From positions 241,990,836 to 242,054,835 of the forward strand of contig OZ005660.1 of assembly GCA_963930645.1 (NCBI GenBank): a DNA stretch of 64,000 nt. Direction: 5' to 3'. Within the stretch, counting starts at the first letter, position 1; every line of letters starts with the position of its first letter. This stretch comes from Salticus scenicus (Eukaryota; Arthropoda; Arachnida; Araneae; Salticidae). A program made the translations under genes and the position numbers. Shown here piece by piece: positions 30,366 through 43,346 of this stretch. Under the pieces are notes generated by a model. That model was not told where the DNA came from, searched no databases, and saw only the letters and a program-made list of their open reading frames with translations.

Positions 30366-31521
30366 TGACGCCATTTCGTATTCCTCATCTAAAAATGCCC
30401 CCGCATACTTTCAAGGGTGTTGCTATCGTTAGGATCGAGGGCACAGACAGGCCCTCTCGTCGGTTAATACGTGCCCCCACCCTCCTCCTTCGGGGTATAT
30501 TCCTAAAACTGTTGCGGACCCCCCCCCCCTTTTTTTTTTTACATTTTTGGAGCATTTTAATTTTTTTCAGATAATCTATATGTTAATACGCCGACATGAA
30601 ATATCTCTTACATTTTTAGCCTACTTTCAATAAAAGGAAGGGCTTACAAGTAGTATCGTTCGAAAGATGTGGTTAATGTGCTTTGCAGAAATATATACAT
30701 AACCCTTTGAGAATGGTTTAATTATGTATACATTTCATAATGTAAAGTTTAATTTTGCACAAAATAAATCATACATCACTAATGTATGAATGAAAACTAT
30801 TAAAATATCTAATTCACACTATTACACCATTAGTTAGTGTTTTTCTTTCTTTCTTTTTAAAAAAAAAAAGAAATGCAAGATTAAATATTTTTAATTTTGT
30901 GAAAAACTTTATATTTCCTAGATTTTATATAAGGTGAAAATGTCTGTCAATTTGTGTAATACTAATGCGGAAAATGCTTTTTTCTACCTCCCCCCCCCCC
31001 CAGCAAATTGCTTTATTTGCATTAAAAGATGTATATTTAAAACATTTTTGTTAATTTTTTTTCAGTGATACTTTTTGTGTGTGTGTTTCTTATAATTTAT
31101 ATTTATATATTTAATTTCAAAAATGAAAACATCACCCCCTCCCCCCCCCCCCCCCCCACACACACAAACATTCAGAAATGATGCTAAGCTGAACATTTTA
31201 TTTTATTTTATGAAGAAATGTTAGAAAAAAATGTAGTTGACTATTTACTAAAATTGAAACATCTATACGTTTCAATTGTAATTATTAATCAATAAATGCA
31301 CTGTGTTCCACCAAGTAAATTTATCATTCAATATTTTACTTTGCCTCAGCATTCATATAAAATATTTTTTTTCCCCTTCAGTATATAACCAGGTTATTTA
31401 CAGATGATTAAAAAATTGTAATTTATCGTTTTGAAGCATTTCTTTTTTTTTTTTTTTTTTTTTTTTAGTGAAGAAAATAATTACATTTTCCTCTCGCTTT
31501 AATTTTCTTTTTTTTTTCCTT

Positions 31522-31560
<39 letters not shown>

Positions 31561-32035
31561 GCAATTTGTATTTTTTTTTTCTTTTTCTTTTCTCTCAATA
31601 CATATATTTAAATCAGTTATTTTATTGATTCATTCTAGATCAGAATTATTTTTTGATTTAATTAGCTATACCACCAATGTTACGTGGCAAACATCAGAAT
31701 ATTAACTCATCAGAAAGATGATCGCTCTACTAAAGCTATATGAATGAAATTTTAAGAGATAAACATAGTAACTGCCGCTGAGGAACTCAATACTGTTACC
31801 ATATGCCCTTATATGGAATATAATTGATTAAAAATAAGTCCTGTTGTATTAAATTCTGTAGTTTTTTACAGAATTTTATAAACTTAAATAACCTAATCAT
31901 TTTCCATTGTTTATTTCTCCACTAAAAGCTTGAATAAAACAACTTCTATTTTTAAAAAATTCTTTCCCTTCCTAATATTAAATATGCAGAATTCAGCCAC
32001 ACCATGATAAATTAATAGTATAATCTGATGAGATA
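30366..32035. other. Intergenic, homopolymer-rich
   Basis: C/T and poly(C) runs near 30518, 30991 and 31136-31157, poly(T) at 31442-31466 and poly(A) of about 35 nt at 31523-31557. No coding signal. Confidence 0.6.
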
Positions 32036-32218
32036 CTTTCGTATTAACTGCATGCCGGCAATTAATCACCATTATGATAAACTTATATTTATTTTAAATT
32101 TATATAAAACATTAAACTTACTATATAAACATTTGCACATATTGTATTTCATTTTGTATAATGGCATGCTATTAATACTATTAAAGGATAAACTGCCAAC
32201 ATGCGATTAATACGAAAG
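32036..32218. mobile_element. MITE with TA duplication, CTTTCGTATTAA termini
   Basis: The left end CTTTCGTATTAACTGCATG and reversed right end CTTTCGTATTAATCGCATG are flanked on both sides by TA. Length 183 bp. Related fragments occur near 2025, 37285-37340 and 37930-37980. Confidence 0.8.
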
Positions 32219-33226
32219 TACCAGAAATGGCAAATAATAACAATCATATTAAAAGATAATGTATTATTTTGAAATCCTTGAAGCCGCTTGGACTCTAAAA
32301 CATGTACTAAATATTATGATGCAAAAAAAGATAGTCACGATTTGCAACATTAGTAATATATATATATTTTAAACTTATTACAAAACTTGCAATACATATA
32401 ACTATGAACATATTAAGTTTAGACCCCTCCCACCCCCTCCCGTTTTTTTTTAAATGTTATTTTAGGATTATTTTAACAGGGTTTAAAACAACCCTGTAAT
32501 AATTCTCATGATCACAATTTCCCTTGCAATTGTAGCTAACTTTCACCCCCCCCCCTCCCATTGTCAGTATTCTTTATCATTTAAAAACTAAACTCAACAT
32601 TTCTGTTAGGCTTTTTAGTTGGAATTAACATTGCTCATAAAAATCAACAAATACATTATCACTGAAAAATGATTACTGTTTAAATCAAATATTATATAGA
32701 AAAATCACTGCATTGTATCATTGCGTTGTTGAATTGTATCATTTATTTATTCTGATTATTTTTTTTAGTTTTATAAAATTAAAAGAAATTATTTAAGTCT
32801 CATATTTTTCTAACTTTTCTTTACACACTGTCTCCCCCCCCCCCTCACTCTGTATATAGCAATATTATGTTATACACAAATACAGATATTTTATTCGAAT
32901 TGAAAAATAAATACCCAGGGAAATACCCATTTTGAGTATTTACCCCTAAAAAAAAATACCCGGCTATTTTACATCACTTTATTAACCCTTTAACGTTCAC
33001 TACTTAATTTATTTTAAAAATCACTAAACTAATTTTTAAAATGGCTTTTAGACACATAGCTGATCCTAAATATTTAAAAAACAAAAAAATAGCAGTGTTC
33101 CTTTTCAAGAAATTTTTGGTTTGAAACATCTGTAAGTAAACCTTATTAAATTCAAATGATATTTAATTTAATAAATAAATCACTTTATAAGTAAACATTA
33201 TCGACAACAAAAACTCGTAAAAGTTG
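32219..33226. other. Intergenic sequence
   Basis: AT-rich with three poly(C) tracts (about 32424, 32546, 32833). Nothing recognised. Confidence 0.5.
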
Positions 33227-33266
33227 CATAGATCCCAACATTTCAATTTATTCCGGAGTATTTTAA
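33227..33266 (+). mobile_element. Left end of a CATAGCT-family hAT-like element
   Basis: CATAGATCCCAACATTTCAA followed by TTTATTCCGGAGTATT matches the terminus of the complete element at 62490-62685. It is cut off by the piggyBac-like insertion that follows. Confidence 0.65.
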
Positions 33267-33488
33267 CCCTTTGCGGCGCAAGGTAATTCGAAACATTTAA
33301 ATTACACTGCCACCGGAATTTACGAACATAATTGAAATAGAAGAAATTTTAAATTTTCACGTTAAAAAAAGGGCCTTTTCTACTATGTTATAAATGTAAA
33401 TTTTTGCTAAAAAATTTCCGGGATGAGATTTTGCACTTGAGAATTAAAATTAGGTGTTCCATCAGCGGGAACACTGCGACTGAAAGGG
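33267..33488. mobile_element. piggyBac-like MITE with TTAA duplication
   Basis: The left end CCCTTTGCGGCGCAAGG and reversed right end CCCTTTCAGTCGCAGTG are flanked by TTAA on both sides (33263-33266, 33489-33492). CCCTTT-start termini with TTAA duplication are diagnostic of piggyBac. Length 222 bp, noncoding. Confidence 0.85.
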
Positions 33489-33492
33489 TTAA

Positions 33493-34184
33493 AAAGCAAC
33501 GATAATGCTTTAGGAAATACGAAAAAGTTCTATCAAAAGTATAGTTTTCATATTTATAGTATAGGTAGAGTTGTAAAATTCTCGAGAATAATCTTTCTGA
33601 GACTATTCTCCTCGAAGAAAATAATCGAGAATTTTCTCATAGAAGCTATAACAGTGGGTAATTTTGAAATGTGTGCTCTGTATAAGTAATATATAACTTA
33701 TGTGCAAGTTTAGAAATTTAAAAATTTTGCTTTTAATAAAATAATCTGATTAATTAAAGTTATTTAGTTGTAGATATTAAAAAAATGTCTCCTCAAGGCT
33801 AATAGATAAAATCATATAAATTATTGAACATAAAATCCTGTGATAGCCCATTAAATGAGATTTTTTTTTATTTCATTAAAAGCACTTATTTTTAAAGGGT
33901 GAATTTAATGAAAAATATTTCTAATTATTTACGTTTTTGCTTTGAAATGTTTTACACTTATCTGTATGAAATAAAAATGAATTTTTTTAACACCTATAGA
34001 GACTGTTTACAGTTCAAAAAGAAACTGTTTGTCTATAGAAAGAAAGGAGAAATTTACATATGTAGATCACAACATAAATTATTAAAAGCCAAAGACAGGG
34101 CCCGACTTACAAACTTTTGTGTGCAGAGCACTTTCAGTTAACTCTCAATTTTACGTGCCCCCTTAGAATGGGTGAAATTGTAAA

Positions 34185-34216
<32 letters not shown>

Positions 34217-34568
34217 ATCTGGGTCATAATTAGCAGGAGGTGCAAGAAGACATAATGCCCCAGCTATCTATTGTTGAAAACAATATTTTAGTCTGTTCGA
34301 TGACTCTTCTCCACCTCTGGTAAAAAAAAAAAAAAGGGGGGGGTGGGGTGGTTCTTAATCTATTTCTACTCAGGCACAATTTTTCAATAGGCAAACAGGC
34401 CAACTATAGATATATGCTGATATAATCTCTCTCCTTTTGTTCCCAAAGATAAATAAAAATTTCCCGGTGAGCCTAATGACAGCTGTAATTTTGTAATTTT
34501 ATTCATATAAATGAAACAAAGCATAGATTGAAGGAAAAACTGGGTTATTTTAACCTCATATTCTTAGC
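33493..34568. other. Intergenic sequence with a hAT-type end
   Basis: CAGGGCCCGACTTACAAAC at about 34097 looks like a hAT left terminus. A hairpin-like CTCGAGAATAATC..GATTATTTTC pairing lies near 33580-33640. Poly(A) at 34184-34201. No gene. Confidence 0.4.
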
Positions 34569-34613
34569 TGTCAGTAAAATTTTGTTCCTAAGGGGAACAA
34601 AATTTTACTGACA
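34569..34613. repeat. Perfect 20-bp-stem hairpin
   Basis: TGTCAGTAAAATTTTGTTCC, loop TAAGG, then the exact reverse complement ending ACTGACA. It lies just outside the 9-bp duplication of the large element that follows. Confidence 0.9.
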
Positions 34614-34759
34614 AATTTCATGCCCAGGACGCGATTTATGAAACACTCCTAGCTACGACCATTTGAGGTGTGGTTTGATGACGTCACTACCGAAGGAGGA
34701 GTTTATGTTGAATGAATCACGATTCACGCACGAACTATGGGACCCACTCTAGATTATTT

Positions 34760-37280
34760 CATGTAATCAGTAATCGGCACTTCGATAGAAAAGGTATTTT
34801 CACTTATTTTTCCTGGTAAGCTTATTTTGAAACAATAAATTTCTTAATCTACTCGTTTTATATACACAGAACATCGAAAACAAGCGCGAACGTCCATTTT
34901 AATTTATTGGAGACTTGCAATCGACGAATCTATTGTGTAATGTAAATGCAAAACTAAGGTAAACAATAGAAATTACTTACTGCATTCGAGATTTATAGAT
35001 ATGAATTAGTTATACAATTAGATATCAATGTCATTACCTGCTGAAAAACATTGCTGATATAAATAACATGTTCGAAATTTGTTTGCCACGTTTATAAAAT
35101 TAACGTTGATGTAAATATACATTTGTTTTGTTACGATTACGAATATATTCATGTTTTAAAAATAATTTAGCGTTATTTCAGATTTAAAGATTCTGAATAG
35201 ATAAATTGGGATAAAAAATATCCATGTGTTTCTTTGCAATAAGAGATAAAATTTGCTTTTGTGTTATTAAAATTTTAATGTAATGTAATTTATGCTGCAT
35301 ATACAGTTTTTATTTGTGCTGCTGTTAGTGGCTGTTAATGTTTGAAAGTGTTACTTATACAGGCTGTCTGTTTAAATTTTTATAGTTAATTACTTTTATT
35401 TCCTTTCTATGTGTGTACAATTATTTATCATTACATATATCCATGCGTAGCTAAGAAAATAAACTTCATTTTTTATTTCACAGAATCCAAACATTTATTT
35501 CAACTGAATTAATATTGCCTTATGTATGTGATTATTAAAAATGTACGTACAAAGGTATTATCGATTCAGTTATGAAAACAACAACTTGAAGACTTTATCT
35601 AATGAAAGTATCCACCTGCATCTTACGAGGGAAATTCCAGCCACTAAGGGAAAAAAATAGATGCTAACCATAACCTTCAATGGTGAGTTAAAGAGATTCA
35701 TTAGTTTAATTATTATTGAAGAAATAATCTGTTTCTTATCAACTTTATCTCTCAATTATATATGGCGTTAATATATAAATCTTGATTTTCATTATGTATT
35801 TTATTTGGATATTTGTAAAAAGTAAATAAAATATTTTGAGAACAATCATTTCACATAAATTGATTTGATTTATATTTGTACTGAAATGTGAATTTTGAGG
35901 TAAATAACAGAAATATAATGAAAATTTTAATTATTTAGATATTTGTTTGTGTTACTGTGGAATTTTGTAGTAGTAATTTGAAAAGTTGTAGTAGTAATTT
36001 GTAGTAGTAATTTGAACTGCGAACATGGAATATTTTAGAGGTAATTTCTTTAATAAACTTTAATTCCTATTTCATAATATTATTCTATTCAGTGAATTAA
36101 AATTAATGTTTAAATAAATATTGTGTAAATAACAGATATTTTGCATTTTAAAGATGTGTGTATTTGGAACAACAGTATTTTGAAAGGGGGAGATTATATA
36201 CAAATGTAAATTAATATTGAAATTATCTGCTGCTTTAAATTATCATACATTATTGTACATGTATTTTGTATTTAAAAGGTGATTTTTTACATCTGTATAA
36301 TCTGTCTTTTTTTGTAATGGGCGCTTTGATTTTCATGTGCACAAAGCACTAATACATATGTTACAGTAATTACTGCAGTATGTTATTTGATGCATTTTAT
36401 GAACATTTCATGCAGAGTGAGGTAACAGTAATCAATGTTATTTTTTCTTTTTAATGTACATGGAGCGTAGATACATGCATAATAACAACTGCTGCATACT
36501 GGGATTTTGTGCATTTATATTATTCAATCATATATATTTAATGATTTAAAATTTATTTAATTGTAGTTGGTTATAATTTTGTTATTTTTACTTTCTTCTA
36601 TATTCAATGGAAGAAAGTATTGGATTCGTAAAAATTTTCGACCTCGGGTTTTTGATGGATTTACACGTTTTTAGAGCTGTAGAACACGATTTGACCATTT
36701 TTGTCTGTGTGTGACAAAATTTAGTGGCAACTGTATCTCAGGAACTACTGCACAGAATTTCATACTAATTGGTATGTAGTTGCACCTTGACATAAATTAG
36801 TGCCTATCAACTTTTGGTAAAAATTGTCTTACAGGTTGCATTGCCATCCCGCTTTTTCTAAATTTTTAACATGGTGATATAGGACAATATTTTGTATAAA
36901 TGTGCATGAAGAGAATTCTTTTTTAGTAATCATTATGAAATTTACATAATAGAGATAGTCAACTGGGAAAAAAATTTTGTGTGTGTAGGAGCCTCGCCCC
37001 CCCCCCCCCCTGGGGGAAGTCTCCCCTCGAGGGCAGTAAATTTTCAAGATGGGTATCTTTCGAAAGGACTCGTCAATACCTTTAAAAGGAATGGTTGAAC
37101 TATATAAATAATCTGTGATACTTCAAAACAAAGTTATTGAATTTTTTTACTTTTAACTTAAAAAAAAAGAAAAAAAAAAAGGGGGAAATTTTTTTTTATA
37201 TTGTTACTGAGTGAATTTGTATAGGAAAATATAGAAGAAAGTCTTGTGGTGGCCACAACATACTAGTTAAATGAAAATTT
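34760..37280. other. Interior of the 11-kb element: AT-rich, no recognised coding sequence
   Basis: A non-repetitive-looking AT-rich stretch. A block at 36600-36830 (GAAAGTATTGGATTCGTAAA, TTTCGACCTCGGG, TATCTCAGGAACTACTG) has the feel of an old dispersed repeat but could not be assigned. Poly(C) at 36998-37011. No transposase motif found. Confidence 0.45.
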
Positions 37281-37346
37281 CAGTTTTTATGTAATAACCG
37301 CCTGCCAAAGATTAACTGCTGACATGTGGTTAATACAAAATATATA

Positions 37347-37832
37347 CAGTAGAAGATCTTTATAACGCAAACCTAAAAACACAAGGTTTTGCGTTATATA
37401 GAATTTTGCATTATACAGATCATGTTTCACACATCATTAAATTTACCTTGTAAACATGGCCAAATATGTTGAAACATATCAAAAGAGAGTAGGGTATTTT
37501 TAAGTTACATTCCTTGGAACAGTAGTTGGGTGTATAATATGTTTCATAGTTATATTAGTTTATAAAAGTAGTCATATATGCCTGTACCAAATCATTCATT
37601 ATGACTCATTTTCAAAAAGAAAAAATATTTTTTAATGAAAGCATTTTTTTTATTAAAAAGGTTTGAATTAAGGAGATAAAGAAAAACAAATGTATCACAG
37701 TAAGTTCTCTACAAAGTAACAGTTTTTTACAAAATGTTTCTTAACTGCAAAATTCATTGTTTATGTTTGAGAAGTTGTGCGTTATATAGAGAATTGCGTT
37801 ATATAGAATTGCGTTATAAAGATCTTCTACTG
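37347..37832. mobile_element. Tigger/pogo-like MITE with TA duplication
   Basis: The left end CAGTAGAAGATCTTTATAAC and reversed right end are identical for at least 20 bp, each followed by GCAA. TA flanks both sides. Length 486 bp. Short internal repeats of TTGCGTTATATAGA occur near both ends. It is inserted next to a fragment of the CTTTCGTATTAA MITE family. Confidence 0.9.
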
Positions 37833-38009
37833 TATTACATATGTATTTCAATATTTATATATATATATATTTACATATGATTATCATAGAAGTAATCCTA
37901 TAAAATATATTGTACTTTCTTACATATTTATGCATATGAATAGCCTGCCAATCACATGCAGTTAACACGTAAATACCAAATTTTCTTTAAAAACTGCTTT
38001 GTGGTGATT

Positions 38010-38385
38010 TGTAGGGGCAAAAAAAAAAAAAAAAAAAAAGAATTACAGCGTTTTAAATTGGTATTGTTAGTTTTTAAGGCAAGATAAATCGATTGTGGAT
38101 ATTTTCAAGTGTAAAATTATTAGAAGGGACGGGAAGGGGCAAAACTGTAGAAAAGGAGCGGTTGTTTCGGAGAAAATGGCGGAAAACCCAGAACGCCTTT
38201 TTTCTTTTATATTTTGCAGAGATTCGAATTCTGATACTCCATTCACATTTTTCATACTATGGATTTTTAACAGTATTTAGCCCGGAATTATGCAAGTTTC
38301 GGAGAAAACCATGAAAAAGTCAGACATTATGAAACATCGATATTTTCACAAAACATTTCATAACTCAAAATCTTTTAAGAGAGAA

Positions 38386-38420
<35 letters not shown>

Positions 38421-38756
38421 TTGCATATAGATTTTAAATTATAATTATGACTAAATTATTTTTAATACATCATAAAGATACTTACACTTTAAAGTACTTT
38501 TATATTATCGAAAGTGGAATTTGAGATTTCACCTGTTTTAAGGTGTCCTGATAAGGTTTTATTTTGTATCTCAGATACTAATTAAAATAACTGCACACTG
38601 GTCTACGCTGCCGATAGCAGTGGAGAACCAGAGCGACATTTTTCCTGATCAGATTTTTTTTTTTCACATGATAAAAAATAGTGCAATTTTGAGAATACAT
38701 TAATTATAGTGATTCATTCAAAAATAGTGACCAGCGAAGCGGGCGTAGCCTGCTAG
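38010..38756 (+). mobile_element. Helitron-like non-autonomous element, copy in plus orientation
   Basis: The 3' end is AGCGGGCGTAGCCTGCTAG followed by host T. CTAG-T with an adjacent short hairpin (AGCGGGC-GTA-GCCTGCT) matches Helitron 3' termini. The body, including AAATTGGTATTGTTAG, CGGAGAAAATGGCGGAAA and GGTCTACGCTGCC, aligns in reverse with 39588-41240. Apparent short open frames inside are shadows of this repeat. The 5' end is missing or truncated near the poly(A) at 38020. Confidence 0.65.
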
Positions 38757-39587
38757 TATTAAATATAAAGAGTATATCAAATATTTATGTAAAATAATGA
38801 ACATAAATACTAGATTTTAGTTTTGTATTATTTCAAACTCTAAAATTCATTCATTTAACTCGTAACATAACTGAATTAAGCTACTTTGGCAACTACCCCA
38901 GCTACTATTTACATGGTGGTCCAGTTTTAAAAAATGTGCAATAGATGAAACTTTCACAAATCTTGTTTGTTCCTTGATGGCAATGCCTGTTAGATCTGCT
39001 GGAATTGAGATAATCTTCTCAAATTTCTCATATTTGTGCATCACAAATTGAAAAATCGTTTAGGTTTAGAAACCGCATCAAAACTTGTCTTTTGTTATAG
39101 AAGACTGAATAGTGTAAACAATGTAAACTTCGATTTTTAATGGCGATAACATTGTAAATAAATTATATTTTGGTTAACATTTAATTGATTTTCCTATGCA
39201 TTGTCTATTGTAGGTCAGTAATTACTTTTATGTCATTTTCTGAGTTTCTGCCACAAATGTGGCAGAAAGGGGTTTTCGCCATGCCGGTTTCTACCAGTGG
39301 TTTTAACCACCGCGACATAATCTTGCCAACCCTGAATGAAAATGTTTCCACAAACAATGATTGTCACAGAAAGCATAAAAGTATTCTGTCACAGTAATAT
39401 TAGATTTGTATAATAAAATATATATTCAGGCAACATTTTTTATGGTTTTTCCATTTTCCACTGGAAAATTAAAATGTGATCAATGATACAAAAAAAATGA
39501 AATGTCAACCTTTCTATTGGTATGGCAATTTCTTATGTTGTATTTTTTTCTATGTTTTTTTTTTTATTGTATCTTTTTATTTAAAGA
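38757..39587. other. Spacer between two inverted Helitron-like copies
   Basis: Two open stretches may be old coding sequence: 38847-39050 (-), reading KYEKFEKIISIPADLTG, and 39200-39397 (+), reading SEFLPQMWQKGVFAMP. Neither could be placed in a family. No termini recognised. Confidence 0.3.
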
Positions 39588-42040
39588 CTAGCAGGCTACG
39601 CCTGCTTCGCTGGGCACTATTTTTAAATTAATCATTATAATTAATGAATTCTCAAAATTGCATTAATTTTTATCGTGTGAAACAAAAAGAGAAAAAAAAA
39701 GAACTCTGATCGGGGAAAAATGTCGCACCAGGTTCCCACTGCCTTTGGCAGCGTAGACCCGTGCGCGATGCGCACGCATGAATGCATATATATGAGCACT
39801 GTGCATGCGTATTCCTTCACCACCCTTATGATTTCTCAAAATTCCATGTTATTACTCATAAACTTTTATTCTTAAGAAAAGGAATTTAAAAAAAAAATCA
39901 TTTCTAATCGGGTAAAAAGTCACACCGGGTCCCCTCTGCTTTCGTCAGCGTAGACCCGTGTGTGCGCAGTGATCACGAATTCATATGTATGCTCGCTGCG
40001 CGCACGTATTCCTTCACCACCCTTTCTGTCCCTCCTTAATTTTACACTTTCAAAAATATCCTCATTCGACTCGTAGGCACTCAAAACCTATATATACCAA
40101 TTTCGAACGGTCTAACTCAATTTCTAATTTTTTGGCCCCCTTGAGGATATCTTAAAACATATAAATCAGGTGAAATCTCGAATAATTGCGATTAGTGCCC
40201 TCTCTTGGATAAATTTAATGTAGGTTATTCGATAATATAAAAGTACTTTAAAATAACTTTGGAATGCAGTATTAAAAAAAAATTAATAATATTTAGAATT
40301 CAAAATATTGAAATTTTAAAATATTGCAGCGCCATCTGGCAGTAGAAATTTCTGTAATCTACTGTTCAATTTTAAATCAACAAAGCTTTAAAATGATGTA
40401 TTACTTATGTAATTATTTTAATTAGTAGCTGAGATACAAAAGAAAACCTAATCAGGTCACCTTAAAACGTGTAAATCTGGTGAAATCTTGAATTTCACTT
40501 TCGATAATATAAAAGCTCTTTAAAATATCTTTCGAATGATGTATTAAAAATAATTTAATCATATTCAGAATTCGAAATATTGAAATTTTAGTATATTACA
40601 GCGCCATCTGGCGGTAGAAAAGTCTGTAGGATCTACTGTTCAATTCCAAATCAACAAAGCTTTCAAATAATGTATTACTTATAAAATTATTTTAATTAGT
40701 AGCTGAGACACAAAAAACAAAACCTAATCAGGACACCTTAAAATGTGGAAATAACGTGAAATCTCTAATTCCATTACTTACAGTAGTCGGTTAACGGAAG
40801 GTGACAGAAATTTGTGGCATCTACTCTTGAAATTCAACTCAAATAAGTTTCAAAGTGACATATTACTTTTGAAATTATGCTAATTAGAAGCTAAGATACA
40901 AAAATGATATAAACACCATTATAAAACGACTTATGTCTGACTTTTTCATGGTTTTCTCTAAAACTTGCGTAATTCCGGGCTAAATACTGTTAAAAATCAA
41001 TAGTATGAAATGTGAAAAGAGTATCAGAATTCGAAACTCTGCAAAATATAAAAGAATAAAGGCATTCTCGGTTTTCCGTTGTTTTTTCCAAAACAACTGT
41101 TCTTTTTCTACGTTTTTGCCCCTTCTCCCCCCTTTCCGTCCCTCCTCTCCTAATAATTTTACACTTGAAAATATCCGCAATCAATTTATCTTTCCTTAAA
41201 ACCTAATAATACCAATTTCAAACGCTGTAACTTTTTTTCCCTTCGCCCCCCCCCTCCCCCTCAAGCCCTTCCTAATAATTCTACACTTTCAAAAATATTC
41301 AGAATCGAATTATCGGGCATTAAAACCAAATATTGCAAAATTTCAATGGCATATCTCAATTTAAAATATGTACTGCAAAATATAAAACATCTAATTTTTT
41401 TGTTTGTCCACATATTTTCATGGAAATTGAACACTAGGTTTATAATATGCTGTCTAGGCCGAATATTAATTCAAATGTAACGTGAATGAAAATTTGAAAA
41501 AGTTTGAAAATTGCAATTTTCCCCTCCACTATAAAACACGTGACATCTTGATCTGTTACAATCATTTCCTTTTTCATGGCAGACGGTCGTTTGGCATTTG
41601 AAATGATGTTGCCACAAAAAATTCATACTTTAGTTAATTTTTAAAAATTTAATTGTTGTACCGATAAGCCTTGTACACTTAGATTCAGAAAAAATTCCCC
41701 TTTCATATGGTACCAAAATCGTAACGATCGAACAAATATTTCTAATTTAATATTTTTTTTTTCTGCTTTTAACTCCGTTAAAATATCTTTTTTTTATGCA
41801 ATGGCGGTGAATTCTCATTCATTGAGATTGCTTTGATATTAGACATGAGTCAACATTTTAATTAATACCTCCACAACTAATTAAAATTTTTAAATTCTGT
41901 TTTCAGGAGGACCTCGGAAAGGCTCCAGAGCATCAGTATGTCAATTCTTGTATTTCTGCGTTCAGTAGGGGCTGAACGTATAAAAGAACAGACAGACAAA
42001 CAAACCTTTCCATTTATTATTATACATATGTCGTTTATTG
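39588..42040 (-). mobile_element. Helitron-like non-autonomous element, longer copy in minus orientation
   Basis: Read on the minus strand the 3' end is AAGCAGGCGTAGCCTGCTAG with host T. AGCAGGC-GTA-GCCTGCT forms a perfect 7-bp hairpin. The 5' part near 42040-41930 carries GGTTTGTTTGTCTGTCTGT and CAGCCCCTACTGAACG, the style of Helitron 5' regions in arthropods. The copy contains internally repeated units (40151-40940) and a repeated TTTTACACTTTCAAAAATAT module (40040, 41157, 41285). No Rep/helicase coding remains. With 38010-38756 it forms an inverted pair with 3' ends facing each other. Confidence 0.65.
40151..40940. repeat. Three degenerate tandem units of about 275-310 bp
   Basis: Units start near 40151, 40461 and 40736. 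Each begins CCTTAAAA..GTGAAATCT. The first two contain ATATTGAAATTTTA and GCAGCGCCATCTGGC or GCGCCATCTGGCGG; all contain CAACAAAGCTTT-like and TTTTAATTAGTAGCTGAGA-like segments. They lie within the Helitron-like copy. Confidence 0.75.
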
Positions 42041-42193
42041 TATCTTGTTATTTAAAAACATATTTTAAATTACATTGGATATACTCCGGATAATATATTT
42101 TGGGATAAAAACATTTTAGTCAAATTCAAACTCATATGAAGCATCTTTTAATATCCTAATGATAATTTTTTAACTTTACAGAGTTAGATATTC

Positions 42194-42224
<31 letters not shown>

Positions 42225-43045
42225 GGACTACAAATATGAAATCTGTTCCTTGAGTATCCTTCGTTATTTTGAGAAATAAGCAGGAAAGAATTGAAAATTG
42301 AAGCTGTGGGGCATTTTTGCAACTTAAAATGAAAATAATGAAATTATTTCCTAACTGTATATTAGAAATATACATATAGGGTGTTATATATTGCCCTAAA
42401 TTAACTAAAAAATTCAATAGTGAAAGTTATAAGCATTAGAAAAAGTACGTACTAGATTTTTTTTTTTTTAACAATTATCAAAAAAGTCATCGTCAAATAG
42501 TGAAAAAAATTTAAATGTCACCAAAGGGAATCATACTAAATCTGTAGCACAAAGTGGTCTAGATATAACAAATTTTCTTCTATTCTTAAAAAATAAGTTA
42601 CTGATTTTTAACACATTTTATTTTGCCTTATTATTTTTTAAATGCTATTAAATGTTATATTATGTTCTATCCAGCATTGGATATGGGGATTTCTATAATA
42701 TTTTTCTGCTTTTGTCTTATGAAATGCACTATTTATATTCATATTTATTGCATGGAAAAGCAGCAAAGAGGTAGGAAGAACCCCGCAGGTGTTAATAAAG
42801 CAAAGTGAGTTAAGAATTGGCGAGTGTAGTGAGGAGGCAGGACCCCCCCCCCCAATTATGTTTTAAAAAAATAATAAACACATTTGATACTAGGTTTTTT
42901 ATGTAGGTAATCACCCCCCCCCCCTCAAAAACAAAAGTGTGGACGAATCTAAAATCCTGGTTGAAAGTGCTTGAAAATTTCCCGGGAAGTGCTTGAAAAG
43001 TACTTGATAACTCCTTGAATTTTTTTTACTTCTCAGTGTATGAAC
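42041..43045. other. Interior of the 11-kb element: AT-rich, homopolymers
   Basis: Poly(T) at 42192-42219, poly(C) at 42843-42853 and 42914-42925, and a CTTGAAAA..GTGCTTGAAAAGTACTTG repeated phrase near 42970-43010. No gene. Confidence 0.5.
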
Positions 43046-43126
43046 CACGGAATAGTTACTATTTATTTAAATCAAATTGGAGTGTAAAGGTTGATATTTT
43101 TATTTATTATGAACTATGCAAAAAAT

Positions 43127-43197
43127 ACCAGAGCCGGGAATCGAACCTGGGCACCTCCGCTTAACGCACGGATGCTCTACCACTGAGCTACCCTGGC
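43127..43197 (-). tRNA. tRNA-like sequence, copy 1 (anticodon position GTT, Asn-like)
   Basis: The 71-nt fold is acceptor GCCAGGG/CTCTGGT (with two G-U pairs), D-arm GCTC-AGTGGTA-GAGC, anticodon arm TCCGT-GCGTTAA-GCGGA, and a T-arm with loop TTCGATT whose stem has one mismatch (CCAGG/CCCGG). A-box and B-box sequences are good. Position 33 is C rather than the near-universal U. Together with the surrounding repeat context, this argues for a tRNA-derived repeat rather than a working tRNA gene. Confidence 0.5.
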
Positions 43198-43275
43198 TGA
43201 CCTGATATATCTGCGTTTGCAGACTCAGTGACTTTCCCAATGAATATTATGCGAGAAGTGCCTAGCTGGTTGTCA

Positions 43276-43346
43276 GCCAGGGTAGCTCAGTTGTAGAGCA
43301 TCTGTGCGTTAAGTGAAGGTGCCCGGGTTCGATTCCCGGCTCTGGT
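43276..43346 (+). tRNA. tRNA-like sequence, copy 2 (anticodon position GTT)
   Basis: Same fold as copy 1, with a perfect T-stem (CCGGG/CCCGG) but a weakened anticodon stem (TCTGT/GTGAA). D-loop AGTTGTA. Probably a relic or SINE head. Confidence 0.45.

Noticed and set aside
38067..41199. Several overlapping 60-70-codon frames shared between 38.1 and 41.1 kb
   Set aside because: They are the same Helitron-like repeat read in opposite orientations; they overlap each other in several frames and have no protein character.
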